From positions 1 to 64,000 of the forward strand of contig JAJZSL010000007.1 in NCBI GenBank assembly GCA_021849805.1: a DNA stretch of 64,000 nt, written 5' to 3'. Source of the DNA: a bacterium. Its GTDB lineage: Bacteria; Verrucomicrobiota; Verrucomicrobiia; Chthoniobacterales; UBA6821. Both the position numbers and the translations under genes were made by a program. Positions 46,719 through 55,379 of the stretch are shown piece by piece (position 1 is the stretch's first letter; every line of letters begins with the position of its first letter). The notes under the pieces were generated by a model. That model worked only from the letters and a program-made list of their open reading frames with translations, was not told where the DNA came from and ran no database searches.

Positions 46719-47261
46719 CTAGCTTTTCTGAGTTGTTGAAAGGTTAGGTGGTCGATAAGGCTGATGTTGTCCTGGAATCTGCTGCTGAACATAGCGATCA
46801 TACTCTTGAAGTTGATTTTTTTGCTGCTCATTGAGCAGAGGGTCTTCTAGAGGGTTTAAAGGTGTGCATTCCACACCTTTTCCTTTGTCAGCTTGAGGTA
46901 TGAAAGAGAGAGGAGCATCATCAGCAGTCGAAATTCCTACAGATTGCTCTTCGAGAATATCGCGATCGAAGAGTTGATGAGGATTTGGAAAGATACCGGT
47001 CGAATCAGCAGATTGATACGCTGTAAGATCAGCAGGAATGCGATCTTGAGGTGGAAAGTAATGTTTTCGATCGATGGGATCTGAGTCTCTATGGCTTGAT
47101 ACTGATGAAGGAGTATTGGAGACAAAGATCTGACTTATCTTTCGGATAATTCCCATTGCATTTTCTAGCTTTCCTTCAGAAACTCTGCTTTTTGTTTCTT
47201 CGGAAGGCAAAAGTGGATCTTTTGTTGATCCTAAAACCCCAGTAAGGTTAGAGAACTTCAT
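46719..47261 (-). CDS. Unrecognised small protein with DPLLP/DPLLN motifs
   Basis: The 180-residue soluble protein has no signal peptide and looks largely disordered (Ser, Pro, Gln and Asp rich). Near the N-terminus is TKDPLLPSEE and near the C-terminus LEDPLLNEQQ. The same kind of motif occurs twice in the next gene upstream and once at 58703. The last 25 residues are Gln/Pro rich. No domain is recognised. The minus-strand gene pair 46719/47382 is spaced by 120 bp. Confidence 0.55.
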   Translation of the reverse strand: MKFSNLTGVLGSTKDPLLPSEETKSRVSEGKLENAMGIIRKISQIFVSNTPSSVSSHRDSDPIDRKHYFPPQDRIPADLTAYQSADSTGIFPNPHQLFDRDILEEQSVGISTADDAPLSFIPQADKGKGVECTPLNPLEDPLLNEQQKNQLQEYDRYVQQQIPGQHQPYRPPNLSTTQKS

Positions 47262-47381
47262 AAAAATCGTTCATGGACTCTCCAAACTAATATGAAGACT
47301 ATCAATTAAGAGATTCATGAATCATGGCGCTCCTGGATCATCAGGAAGCATGAAGTCACCGATTTGATGACTCCACTCCTG

Positions 47382-47723
47382 CTAGTCTTCTTGAGATTTA
47401 GGTAAGAGAGGCTCTTTTAATGAAGCTTGACGAAGTTTTCTTTCGATTTCTGCTTCATGTTGTGAGGGAGAGGGAGTAAGTGCTGAAGCAACACTATGAA
47501 CTGCTGAAGTAACACTACGAACTGCTGAAGTAACATTACTAAGTGAAAATTGGGAATGCTGTTCCTGTTCTTTAGTCTTCCCTGTAGGAACTTGTTTAAT
47601 TGAAGTACCCTCAATGTTTCCAGTTACCGTTGTAGGTGACGTTCTACTTCCATCTTTTGAAAGAGCAGAAGGGTTAGTAGGAAGGAGGGATTCCCTTAAG
47701 GAGTCAGTTATTTTATTACTCAT
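47382..47723 (-). CDS. Unrecognised small protein with SLLP/PLLP motifs
   Basis: The 113-residue protein carries RESLLPTNPS at the N-terminus and KEPLLPKSQED at the very end. A Thr/Ser-rich region and three copies of a seven-residue unit (VTSAVRS, VTSAVHS, VASALTP) lie between them. The units are 21-bp DNA repeats with tgctgaag at 47481, 47502 and 47523. They would form an amphipathic helix. No signal peptide or family. Confidence 0.55.
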   Translation of the reverse strand: MSNKITDSLRESLLPTNPSALSKDGSRTSPTTVTGNIEGTSIKQVPTGKTKEQEQHSQFSLSNVTSAVRSVTSAVHSVASALTPSPSQHEAEIERKLRQASLKEPLLPKSQED

Positions 47724-48046
47724 GATCGTTGTTTGTTGTTGCTTATAGCTGGGTAACTAAAAGTTGATTTTGTTCACTTACTTTAAACACTTACTTCAAA
47801 TTTATTCTATCGTTTTACCTTTTTTAACAGAACAGAAAACTAAGATTAGACTTGAAATTTTAGTATTGTCAAAAGAAGAGCAAAAAAAAGCTAACTAGTG
47901 GAGTGCATAATGGAACACTTCTCCTCTTGCTTTTTAAATTTAAAAAAATTCCTTCTAATGGTGATACACCAAAGAAAATGAGTAGTGTGAAGACTTGCCA
48001 GAAACTCACCGACAAGAAGCCAATAGGCTCTTTATGATTCTCTAAC
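47724..48046. other. Intergenic region downstream of rpmA, no gene seen
   Basis: The 323-bp space follows rpmA and precedes the 113-residue gene. A minus-strand frame runs out of rpmA into it, but it is an overlapping shadow. An inverted pair, AAGCCAATAGGCTC near 48020, could be part of the rpmA terminator. Confidence 0.4.
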
Positions 48047-48298
48047 CTAAGAAGAAGCTGGTTGAACATGAACGCGACGACCAGCACGATCGAAGAGGAC
48101 TGTCCCATCAACAAGGGAGAAAATCGTATAGTCGCGACCAAGGCCAACATTGCGACCTGGAAGAAACTTAGTTCCACGCTGGCGAATAATAATGTTACCA
48201 GCAAGAACAGACTGACCGCCAAATTTTTTGACGCCCAAACGCTTGCTTTGACTATCGCGTCCATTTTTGACGCTTCCTTGACCTTTTTTATGAGCCAT
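48047..48298 (-). CDS. rpmA: 50S ribosomal protein L27
   Basis: The 83-residue protein has the family start [20 protein letters not shown] and [33 protein letters not shown]27 reaches the peptidyl-transferase centre with its N-terminal tail. No N-terminal leader needing cleavage is present. It lies 22 bp downstream of rplU, the normal order. Confidence 0.98.
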   Translation of the reverse strand: MAHKKGQGSVKNGRDSQSKRLGVKKFGGQSVLAGNIIIRQRGTKFLPGRNVGLGRDYTIFSLVDGTVLFDRAGRRVHVQPASS

Positions 48299-48320
48299 AA
48301 AATAAGAGGGTTGGTTGAAA

Positions 48321-48638
48321 TTACTTCTTGGAAATTCCTGTAATCTTCAGTTTTGTTAGGCGACGACGATGACCAACAGTGCGATGATAACCTTTGCGGC
48401 GACGAAACTTGAAAGCAATCACTTTTTCATCTTTCCATTGATCGAGAACTTCTGCTTCCACACAGGCATTAGCTACAAAAGGAGAACCGAGAGCAACACC
48501 TGCTTCACTAGAAAGCATCAAGACATCGGAAAATGTTGTGAACGTTCCCGCAGGGAGATCAATTTTTTCGACATCAAGAATGTCTCCTTCGGTAACACGG
48601 TATTGTTTACCGCCTGTTTTAATAATTGCGTAAGACAT
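48321..48638 (-). CDS. rplU: 50S ribosomal protein L21
   Basis: The 105-residue protein begins [19 protein letters not shown] and contains [15 protein letters not shown] near the C-terminus, the 23S rRNA-binding signature. It is the first gene of the rplU-rpmA pair. Its upstream region is A/T rich, without a clear Shine-Dalgarno sequence. Confidence 0.98.
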   Translation of the reverse strand: MSYAIIKTGGKQYRVTEGDILDVEKIDLPAGTFTTFSDVLMLSSEAGVALGSPFVANACVEAEVLDQWKDEKVIAFKFRRRKGYHRTVGHRRRLTKLKITGISKK

Positions 48639-48769
48639 GAGCGTAATAAAAATAAAAAGCGAGGTAGGAAGATTCCATAAATGAAGAAGGAGAGCAATAG
48701 AAAAATTCTCTCTTGCTCATTTTTTGACTTCTACTATGCTTACGGTCCATTTTTCAAAAACATTGCTTA

Positions 48770-48850
48770 GCTCGGGTGGTGAAATGGCAGACACGTGCGT
48801 TTAAGGGGCGCATGCCGCAAGGCATGGGGGTTCGAGTCCCCCCCCGAGCA
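48770..48850 (+). tRNA. tRNA-Leu, anticodon reads AAG
   Basis: The acceptor is GCTCGGG (48770-48776) with CCCGAGC (48843-48849). The D stem is GTG/CAC and the long variable arm is TGCC-GCAA-GGCA, as in class II tRNA. The T arm is GGGGG-TTCGAGT-CCCCC. Anticodon stem TGCGT/GCGCA leaves loop TTAAGGG (48801-48807), so bases 34-36 are AAG and base 37 is G, fitting a CUN-reading leucine tRNA. A discriminates at 73 and CCA is not encoded. AAG implies A34, which would need conversion to inosine. Confidence 0.9.
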
Positions 48851-48870
48851 AGATGATTAGAGGAGTTCTT

Positions 48871-49668
48871 CTAGGGAAGATGCTCCCAGCAATACTCCTT
48901 TCCATCTGCTGCTACTCGAAATTCAAGATGAGGAGCTGTTTTCTCTGTTTGGTGACAGCGAGCACAATGGTGAAAAGAGCTTGGTTGATGGAGAGTTTTT
49001 TGCTCAAGCAGTGGTAATTTGATTTTTCTTGAGGGGCGAGAAGAGGAAGAGCGTAAACGCCCAAAACTTCGATAGTGAGCAAGAAGACTCGATCCAAAAA
49101 AGAGTAGATAATTGGCAAGCGTGACTAGAAGAGCAATCTTAGCACTCATCGGTTGCCCTAGTGTTCCAATAGCTGTAAGCAGACAGCTTAGCAGAGCTAA
49201 CCAACCGATACGCATGGGAATGATAAAAAAGAAGAGAACTTGATAGTCAGGATGCAGTGTTGCAAAAGCGTAGAGGAGGGAGAGGTTGAGAAATGTATTA
49301 GCACCATAACCTCCAAAAATCAGAGCAACTGAGGTACAAGCAATCATTCCAGTAAGATAGAAAAGTGTCGTTCGAAAGGCTCCCAGCGAAGCTTCTAATC
49401 CATCTCCTAAAAACCATAAAAAAAGAAGCGCAAAGAAAATCCAGAATGGTTGAAATGTTTCTGGAATAAAAATCCAAGTCATTAAGCGCCAAAGTTGGCC
49501 TTGGAAAATAGCATGACGATCAAGTTCTAAAACCGATTCATAACCTGGAGCTATCAAATGCAAAAGAAAAACCAGAGCATTGAAAAGGGCCACAAAACGA
49601 ATTAATCCAGGTAGAGCAAGCCAATGGAAGCGGCGTTCTAAGCGGTCTAAGAGAGGAGAAGAAGGCAT
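48871..49668 (-). CDS. Rhomboid-like membrane protein lacking the catalytic GxSG, with zinc ribbon
   Basis: ATG 49668 (MPSSPLLDRLERRFHW) gives 265 residues. The membrane part follows the rhomboid plan: GLIRFVALFNALVFLLHL, QLWRLMTWIFIPETFQPFW, LWFLGDGLEASLGAFR, then four more helices. The place of the Ser motif reads NTFLNLSLLYAF, without GxSG, and no catalytic His is obvious, so it is probably a pseudoprotease. The tail has CARCHQTEK...YCWEHL, a likely zinc-binding domain. A longer frame to 49704 adds 12 residues. Confidence 0.75.
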   Translation of the reverse strand: MPSSPLLDRLERRFHWLALPGLIRFVALFNALVFLLHLIAPGYESVLELDRHAIFQGQLWRLMTWIFIPETFQPFWIFFALLFLWFLGDGLEASLGAFRTTLFYLTGMIACTSVALIFGGYGANTFLNLSLLYAFATLHPDYQVLFFFIIPMRIGWLALLSCLLTAIGTLGQPMSAKIALLVTLANYLLFFGSSLLAHYRSFGRLRSSSSRPSRKIKLPLLEQKTLHQPSSFHHCARCHQTEKTAPHLEFRVAADGKEYCWEHLP

Positions 49669-49704
49669 GATTTTTTCAAAATAAAAGGAAGCAAAGCGTA
49701 ACAC

Positions 49705-50055
49705 TTCATCTCTTCTGATGCAAGAGAGCTATCCTTGCACTTTTGTTGATTAAAAAAGGAGTGGGCCATCGTTACTCGACCTGAAAAAACCAAGAAACAG
49801 ATCGCGATGGCCCACCTTTTAAGGAGCGGACCACCGTTACTCGACCTGAAAAAACCAAGAAACAGATCGCGATGGCCCGCTAAAGAAAATAAACTACATA
49901 GAGATAGACCTCTAAAGTCACTAAATGTTCAAAAAAAAAGAGGATAATTGAAAATTTTTCAAAAATAAACATCCATTATTGAAATTTCTTCAAAAAAACA
50001 TCGAGAACAACCTCCACTATTTTTTCAATTTGCTTATTGCAAGAATTGATCATGC
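49705..50055. other. Divergent region between rhomboid-like gene and pfkA
   Basis: The region contains the tandem hairpin pair (49757..49881) and an A/T-rich stretch next to pfkA. No gene is seen, except a 9-codon frame at 50052-50081 (ATG to TAA) overlapping the pfkA start in another frame. Confidence 0.5.
49757..49881. repeat. Two tandem 65-bp hairpin units
   Basis: GTTACTCGACCTGAAAAAAC begins at 49771 and again at 49836, a period of 65 bp. Unit 1 has stem GTGGGCCATCG (49761-49771) with CGATGGCCCAC (49804-49814). Unit 2 has GCGGACCACCG with CGATGGCCCGC and two mismatches. The 32-base loops are identical. Unit 1 read on the minus strand is followed by a T-run, so terminator or attenuator activity towards the rhomboid-like gene is possible. 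Confidence 0.75.
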
Positions 50056-51072
50056 TTGGCTACTGTCATCTCTGTGCTTAAAAACATTGCTGTTCTCACT
50101 TCTGGAGGGGATGCCCCTGGAATGAATCCTGCTATCCGTTCGGTTGTTCGTACAGCCATGGAAGCTTCTTGTGATGTGATTGGCATTAGTAATGGCTATG
50201 ATGGTATTTTCGAAGGAGCTATTGAAAAATTAACAGGGACCATGCTCTCAGGTATGATTGACCGAGGAGGGACAATTTTACAATCAAGCCGCTGTAAACG
50301 TTTCTATGATCCTGCTGGAGTAGATGAAGCAAAAGAGCGTCTTCTCAAGCTTGGTATTCAAGGTTTAGTTGTTATTGGAGGAGATGGCTCACTTGCAGGA
50401 GCACGAGAACTTCATCGCCGTGGATTTCCAGTCTTGGGTATTCCTGCTAGTATTGATAATGATATTCTTGGGACAGAAATGGCCATTGGTGCTGATACAG
50501 CAGCGAACACCATTATGCAGCTTATTGATCGTATTCGTGATACAGCACGTTCCCATCGGCGCTGTTTCCTCATTGAGGTCATGGGGCGTAACTCTGGGTT
50601 TCTTGCTCTTACAACAGCTATTAGCTGTGGAGCAGAAGTAGCCGTTATTCCAGAGTTTTCTCATCACTTGGGACGTATTGTCCATCTTTTGAGGACGCGC
50701 TTTGAGAAAGCTAGAGACAACTCGATTATCGTTCTTGCGGAAGGAGTTTGCGATGCAGAGACTTTTATTTCCCAGATGCTTGCCCAGGAAGCCAGTGTTT
50801 CCTTTGAGCAGGAAATCCGCAAAACAGTTCTAGGACATGTACAGCGTGGAGGTATTCCTACTCATTTTGATCGTATTCTAGGAGCCCGCTTTGGAGAAAT
50901 GGCCGTCCTTGGCTTACTTCAAGAGGAGAGTGGAAGTATGACTGGCTTAGAGCGAGGACATGTCACCTTGATTGATCTGGATCGAGTGATCGGCTTTAAG
51001 AAACATCTTTCCTCCGAGCTCCTTCGCCTTGCACGTCATTTGCAAATTGAATTTGGCGATCCTATTGAATAA
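50056..51072 (+). CDS. pfkA: 6-phosphofructokinase, ATP type
   Basis: PfkA makes fructose 1,6-bisphosphate in glycolysis. The protein of about 338 residues has NIAVLTSGGDAPGMNPAIR, VIGGDGSLAGA (GGDGS, as in ATP-using forms), GIPASIDNDILGTEMAIG with the catalytic Asp, and EVMGRNSGFLAL and HVQRGGIPT. No Lys stands before TIDND as in PPi enzymes. The frame opens with TTG 50056; GTG 50074 (VLKNIAVLTSGG) is an equally good start. An ATG at 50052 is out of frame. Confidence 0.93.
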   Translation: MATVISVLKNIAVLTSGGDAPGMNPAIRSVVRTAMEASCDVIGISNGYDGIFEGAIEKLTGTMLSGMIDRGGTILQSSRCKRFYDPAGVDEAKERLLKLGIQGLVVIGGDGSLAGARELHRRGFPVLGIPASIDNDILGTEMAIGADTAANTIMQLIDRIRDTARSHRRCFLIEVMGRNSGFLALTTAISCGAEVAVIPEFSHHLGRIVHLLRTRFEKARDNSIIVLAEGVCDAETFISQMLAQEASVSFEQEIRKTVLGHVQRGGIPTHFDRILGARFGEMAVLGLLQEESGSMTGLERGHVTLIDLDRVIGFKKHLSSELLRLARHLQIEFGDPIE

Positions 51073-51170
51073 CTTTCTTCATTTTTCAGAGAGGGCATTC
51101 CCTATTATTGACAATCTGTTCTAGTAGCTCTTGAGAAGAAAATTTTCAGAAGAATCGAGCATCATTGACA

Positions 51171-51452
51171 ATGAATTTCTTTTACTCTTCACCAAGAAGA
51201 TTATTCTTGATACTGCTGATATTTCTTATGATGAACCCTTCAAATACAATGGCCGAAGAATCTAAAAAAGCACCGATTCCCTATCCGCTCTCAACCTGTC
51301 TTGTTTCAGGTGAGAAATTAGGTGTTATGGGACCTCCCTTCGTGATGGAGTATCAAGGCAGAGAAATTTGCTTCTGTTGTCAAGGGTGTGTTAGTGATTT
51401 TAACAAAGATCCAGAAAAATATCTTAAGATCTTGATTTCTAGAACGCCGTAA
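51171..51452 (+). CDS. Exported YHS-domain-like protein
   Basis: ATG 51171 gives 93 residues with a signal peptide ([20 protein letters not shown]). The mature part resembles a YHS/TRASH metal-binding domain: [17 protein letters not shown], then [20 protein letters not shown] and KYL. Four Cys could bind copper or another metal. It lies between pfkA and the M29 aminopeptidase on the same strand. Confidence 0.75.
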   Translation: MNFFYSSPRRLFLILLIFLMMNPSNTMAEESKKAPIPYPLSTCLVSGEKLGVMGPPFVMEYQGREICFCCQGCVSDFNKDPEKYLKILISRTP

Positions 51453-51477
51453 CACAGTAGCATTTTCTTTTCTTACT

Positions 51478-52614
51478 ATGATCGCCCATTCTTCTTACAA
51501 GTCTCTGGCTAAAGTTCTCACAGAACATTCTACTCAATTAAAAAAAGGAGATCATGTGCTCATCGATGCCTATGATACCCCTGAGAGTTTTCTTATTGTT
51601 CTCCTGCGCACTGTCAGAGAATGTGGAGCTATTCCCTTTCTGCAGCTTCACACTGGAAATATTGACCGTGAATTGGCTCTGGGAGCGACGGAAGAACAAA
51701 CATCTCTTCAGGTCGCTTTTGATCTTGCTCGAATGAAAAAAATGCAAGCCTACATAGCGATTCGAGGCAGTCATAATATTTCAGAGATGTCCGATGTGCC
51801 AGAAGAGAAAATGAATTTTCTCTCAAAAAAGCGGAAACCTCTTCTTGATTATCGTGTGAATAAAACACGCTGGGTTATTCTTCGTTGGCCTACTCCTTCC
51901 ATGGCTCAACAAGCACATCAGAGTACAGAAGCATTTGAAGAATTTTTCTTTCGAGTCTGCACTCTAGACTATGCCCGTATGCAACCAGGAATGAAGGCTC
52001 TCAAAGCACTCATGGATCAAACAGATCGAGTTCATATCAAGGGACCAGGGACGGATCTTCAGTTTAGTATCCAGGGAATTGGCTCTGTGAGCTGTGGTGG
52101 AGAATTTAATATTCCTGACGGAGAAGTCTTCAGCGCTCCCGTTAAAAATTCAGTAGAAGGAGAAATCACTTTCAATGTTCCAACGCTCTATCGAGATCGT
52201 TGCTTTGAGAATATTCGTCTTGTTTTCTCCAGAGGAAAAATCATCGAAGCAACTTCTAATAACACATCGGCTCTCCATGAAATTTTGGATACTGACTCGG
52301 GAGCTCGTTACCTTGGTGAGTTCTCTCTGGCTTTTAATCCTCATATTCTGCACCCTATGCGTGATATTCTCTTCGATGAGAAAATTGCTGGATCTTTTCA
52401 CTTAACTCCTGGTCAGGCTTACCAAGTTGCTAATAACAACAACAAAAGTGCCATTCACTGGGATATGGTTTCTATTCAACGGAGTGATTATGGAGGAGGT
52501 GAAATTTGGTTTGATCATCAGCTCATTCGTAAAGATGGGCTTTTTCTTCCTCGCTCACTAAAACTACTGAACCCAGATTATCTCCTTAGCACAAAGAAGA
52601 AGACTCATCCTTGA
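51478..52614 (+). CDS. M29-family aminopeptidase (AmpS/PepS type)
   Basis: This dimeric two-metal enzyme removes N-terminal residues. The 378-residue protein has the M29 order: [20 protein letters not shown] (metal Glu), [13 protein letters not shown] (metal Glu), [17 protein letters not shown] (His), and IHWDMVSIQ (Asp). The N-terminal domain contains [10 protein letters not shown]. Length is slightly short of the usual 400-410. It converges on the DUF2017-like gene with a 10-bp overlap. Confidence 0.88.
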   Translation: MIAHSSYKSLAKVLTEHSTQLKKGDHVLIDAYDTPESFLIVLLRTVRECGAIPFLQLHTGNIDRELALGATEEQTSLQVAFDLARMKKMQAYIAIRGSHNISEMSDVPEEKMNFLSKKRKPLLDYRVNKTRWVILRWPTPSMAQQAHQSTEAFEEFFFRVCTLDYARMQPGMKALKALMDQTDRVHIKGPGTDLQFSIQGIGSVSCGGEFNIPDGEVFSAPVKNSVEGEITFNVPTLYRDRCFENIRLVFSRGKIIEATSNNTSALHEILDTDSGARYLGEFSLAFNPHILHPMRDILFDEKIAGSFHLTPGQAYQVANNNNKSAIHWDMVSIQRSDYGGGEIWFDHQLIRKDGLFLPRSLKLLNPDYLLSTKKKTHP

Positions 52615-53108
52615 GCTTCTGCTTCAAGGAGACATTGCTGGATAAGAGCAAAAAGTTCAAGCTGGAGTAGAACTCTTCGTTGAAGAACGGATAGTTTTTC
52701 TAGATCTTCTTCTTCTCTTTTCTCTCCCTTGATTCCATGTCGTGAGAAGAGAAGTAGCCGAATGATGCTTAGTGTGCGTAACCATGCATCACGATGTTCT
52801 GGAGGAATGATGAGCGTGTAATGACCATTCGGAGAGGAAGAATGGCTCAAGGCCTTAAGATCAAGAAGAACTTGATGATGGCAAGCAGTAAAGAGAGCTT
52901 GAAGCTCTGGAGCAACATAATCCCTCCAATCTTGAGAAAAAAGAGGATCTTGTTTAGTGATTTTCTGCAAAAAATAATCATCAATAATGTCCATACTGAT
53001 TCTCTTATTACAAAAAGGTTCAAGAAGGACTTCTACCAAAAAAGAATCGATTTGCTCAAAGAGCGTAGAACCATCTTTTCTAAAGGAGCAATTCATTGTA
53101 TTAGGCAA
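52605..53108 (-). CDS. DUF2017-like protein downstream of clpS
   Basis: The 167-residue helical protein resembles DUF2017, known to me mainly from Actinobacteria where it sits beside clpS. The supporting segment is [23 protein letters not shown], close to the family's WL-x-LND-RLVL-x-RLGI block. It overlaps clpS by 8 bp, so the two are coupled. A role linked to ClpS adaptor function is suggested by position only. Confidence 0.65.
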   Translation of the reverse strand: MPNTMNCSFRKDGSTLFEQIDSFLVEVLLEPFCNKRISMDIIDDYFLQKITKQDPLFSQDWRDYVAPELQALFTACHHQVLLDLKALSHSSSPNGHYTLIIPPEHRDAWLRTLSIIRLLLFSRHGIKGEKREEEDLEKLSVLQRRVLLQLELFALIQQCLLEAEAQG

Positions 53109-53433
53109 TTTGCTCCAAGGCTGCCATGAGTAAATATCCTTGGAGCTTCTCTACATAGAGTTCTCCTTCTTCTCGAGCTCCTGTCCAAAGAATCGAGCGA
53201 CCTTGCTCATGGACTTCTAACATTTTTTTCTCTGCTGTTTCTCGAGAAAAACCAAAAATTTTTTCAAAGACCATGGTCACATAACTCATGAGATTAATAG
53301 GATCATCATAAACAATCACTTGCCAGATCGGTTCTTCTGCTTGGTCACTGAAGATTTCAGGGTTTTCAAGAGCTACTTCGGCTAGTTGATGTTGATTGTA
53401 TCGCTGGATGAATGTGGGAATAGCAGCAGGCAT
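53101..53433 (-). CDS. clpS: ATP-dependent Clp protease adaptor ClpS
   Basis: ClpS delivers N-degron substrates to the ClpAP or ClpCP protease. The 110-residue protein has WQVIVYDDPINLMSYVTMVF (degron-binding pocket), KKMLEVHEQGRSILWTGARE and a C-terminal helix. The DDPINLMSYV form, instead of NDDYTPMEFV, resembles the actinobacterial branch. It lies 3 bp after ybeY and overlaps the DUF2017-like gene. Confidence 0.88.
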   Translation of the reverse strand: MPAAIPTFIQRYNQHQLAEVALENPEIFSDQAEEPIWQVIVYDDPINLMSYVTMVFEKIFGFSRETAEKKMLEVHEQGRSILWTGAREEGELYVEKLQGYLLMAALEQIA

Positions 53434-53436
53434 CTT

Positions 53437-53883
53437 TTAGGTAAGTAGACTTTTTAAAATTGATTCTTGTTCATGATGCATCAACCCATATTCCTCTTTG
53501 TTTGTATCATCGTAGCCGAGTAAATGGAGAAGGCCATGAATAATACAGCGGATGATTTCTTGATCCCTAGGTTGTCTTAATTCTCTGGCTTGTTGAGCTA
53601 TTGCTGGTGTTCCAAGGAGAATTTCACCTAGGTGGAGACCATAGCTAAAGGTGATGACATCTGTAGCAGAAGCTTTCTTGAGAAATTGGGCATGCACATG
53701 AGCGATAGAACGATTGTTGAGAAAGGTAATTTCAATAATTTCTGGTAATCGGCAGTGAGGATAGCGTGGTTTCTTCACACAGAGAGGAAGAGATTGCTGA
53801 ACCGTTGCTTTAATAATGGGAAGATCTATTTGAATTTTTCGTTGCCGTTGATACCAAAGTAAAGAAGGGAGAGGAGAGGGCAT
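53437..53883 (-). CDS. ybeY: Endoribonuclease YbeY
   Basis: YbeY is a zinc-dependent RNase for 16S rRNA maturation and ribosome quality control. The 148-residue protein has ATDVITFSYG and the zinc motif as IIHGLLHLLGYDD. The canonical pattern is HGxLHLxGYDH, so the third ligand is Asp here. MHHEQESIL follows downstream. It is first in ybeY-clpS-DUF2017 and divergent from the methyltransferase gene. Confidence 0.92.
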   Translation of the reverse strand: MPSPLPSLLWYQRQRKIQIDLPIIKATVQQSLPLCVKKPRYPHCRLPEIIEITFLNNRSIAHVHAQFLKKASATDVITFSYGLHLGEILLGTPAIAQQARELRQPRDQEIIRCIIHGLLHLLGYDDTNKEEYGLMHHEQESILKSLLT

Positions 53884-53950
53884 GATGATCAGCTATTTTA
53901 AAATCAATAGTTGAGCCTGGCCACTCAATAGAATAGCATAGGAAAACTTT

Positions 53951-54628
53951 ATGTCGCATTCTGAGATCAACACGGATGATTTTCTTGCTGCTGTTGAAGA
54001 AAAAGTGACCAGGAGGAGTGGAGAGTTTCACTCTTGGAAGGATGCTTTTCATCTGTTGAGTCGCTCTCTGAGAGCTCCTCACAAAGTAGGATCACTTTGG
54101 CCAAGCTCTCGATATCTTGCACGATACATGCTTCAAGGAGTTCCCCTCAAGTCAGGAGATGTCGTTGTGGAATATGGTCCTGGAACAGGACCCTTCACTC
54201 ATTTTTTGAAATATTATGTTGAGCAGGGAGTTTCCTATTTGGGCATTGAACAAGATCGTGTCTTGTATGAAAAATTGAGACGTCGTTTTCCTCAATTACG
54301 CTTTCATCATGGTTCTGCAGAAGAGGTCAAGCAATTGCTTCCTTATTATCAGTTAGAGAAACCTTCTCTAGTTATTTCAGGATTGCCTTTTGCAAACATG
54401 CCTGCAGCTATCCAAGAAGCTATTCTCCAAGTGACACAAGAAGTTTTACGAGATGATGGATTCTTTCGAACTTTCACCTACCTCTTCTCTTCCATTAGTC
54501 CAAGAGCACTCCAATTCAAAAAAATTGTTCTCAATAAATTCTTACAACAGCACCAAAGTAAAATAGTATTCTCTAATTTACCACCAGCACGTGTGCTCAG
54601 TTTTTCTCATCCTCGAAGAGAAGAATGA
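53951..54628 (+). CDS. PmtA-like phospholipid N-methyltransferase
   Basis: The 225-residue SAM-dependent methyltransferase has a long N-terminal helix region and GSLWPSSRYLAR. SAM motif I is VVEYGPGTGPFTHFL, with GIEQDRVLYEKL as motif II and VISGLPFANMPAAIQEAIL as motif IV. The SGLPF form is the bacterial PmtA pattern for phosphatidylethanolamine methylation. The same fold is used by rRNA adenine methylases, but length and N-terminus favour PmtA. Confidence 0.78.
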   Translation: MSHSEINTDDFLAAVEEKVTRRSGEFHSWKDAFHLLSRSLRAPHKVGSLWPSSRYLARYMLQGVPLKSGDVVVEYGPGTGPFTHFLKYYVEQGVSYLGIEQDRVLYEKLRRRFPQLRFHHGSAEEVKQLLPYYQLEKPSLVISGLPFANMPAAIQEAILQVTQEVLRDDGFFRTFTYLFSSISPRALQFKKIVLNKFLQQHQSKIVFSNLPPARVLSFSHPRREE

Positions 54629-54638
54629 TTTCAGAAAA

Positions 54639-55262
54639 TCAGTCAATATTTTTTTTGCTGCTCTCTGGTGGATTTTTAAGTTCCTTGCGAGATTGAACAA
54701 CTTTATCAACAAGACCATACTCACACGCTTCTTGGGCTGACATATAGTAATCACGATCAGCATCTCGCTCAACATCCTTGACATCTTTGCCAGTGTGATA
54801 AGAGAGCAAATGATTGAGGCGACGTTTCAATTTGTACATGAACTCAACACTTCGCTCGACATCACTGGCTGTTCCTTGAGCTCCTCCAGAGACTTGATGA
54901 ATCATGATATCAGAATTAGGAAGAGCAAAACGTTTCCCTTTTGTTCCAGCTGCAAGAATAACAGCTCCCATACTTGCTGCCATTCCCATGCAGTAGGTCG
55001 TCACATCGCAAGTTACAAACTGCATCGTATCGTAGATAGCTAGCCCAGCTGTTACGGATCCCCCGGGGGAGTTGATATAGAGATGGATGTCTTTTTTAGG
55101 ATCTTCCATTTGAAGAAAAAGCATTTGAGCAATCACGAGATTAGCGACATGATCATCGATGGTGGTTCCAATAAAAATAATACGATCTTTCAGAAGTCGT
55201 GAGTAAATATCGTAGCTACGTTCGCTACGACCAGACTGTTCGATAACAACGGGGATAAGCAT
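54639..55262 (-). CDS. clpP: ATP-dependent Clp protease proteolytic subunit
   Basis: The 207-residue serine protease has [47 protein letters not shown] with catalytic Ser, and [17 protein letters not shown] with His. The catalytic Asp lies in the following helix segment. It follows tig by 117 bp; clpX, often next, is not here. It converges on the PmtA-like gene with an 10-bp gap. Confidence 0.96.
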   Translation of the reverse strand: MLIPVVIEQSGRSERSYDIYSRLLKDRIIFIGTTIDDHVANLVIAQMLFLQMEDPKKDIHLYINSPGGSVTAGLAIYDTMQFVTCDVTTYCMGMAASMGAVILAAGTKGKRFALPNSDIMIHQVSGGAQGTASDVERSVEFMYKLKRRLNHLLSYHTGKDVKDVERDADRDYYMSAQEACEYGLVDKVVQSRKELKNPPESSKKNID

Positions 55263-55379
55263 AAATAAAAAAAGTTAACGTGGTGAAGGTGTGGTTAAAA
55301 AATAAAAAGGTGAATGGAAAATTGAGTAAAAAAGTGATCTAAAAGTTACTTAGGAAATTGAATGATCAAGAGAATTTTC

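Noticed and set aside
47869-48264. Minus-strand hydrophobic frame of 131 codons
   Set aside because: More than half lies inside rpmA in another frame on the same strand; its hydrophobic look is a side effect of the L27 codons and A/T-rich spacer.
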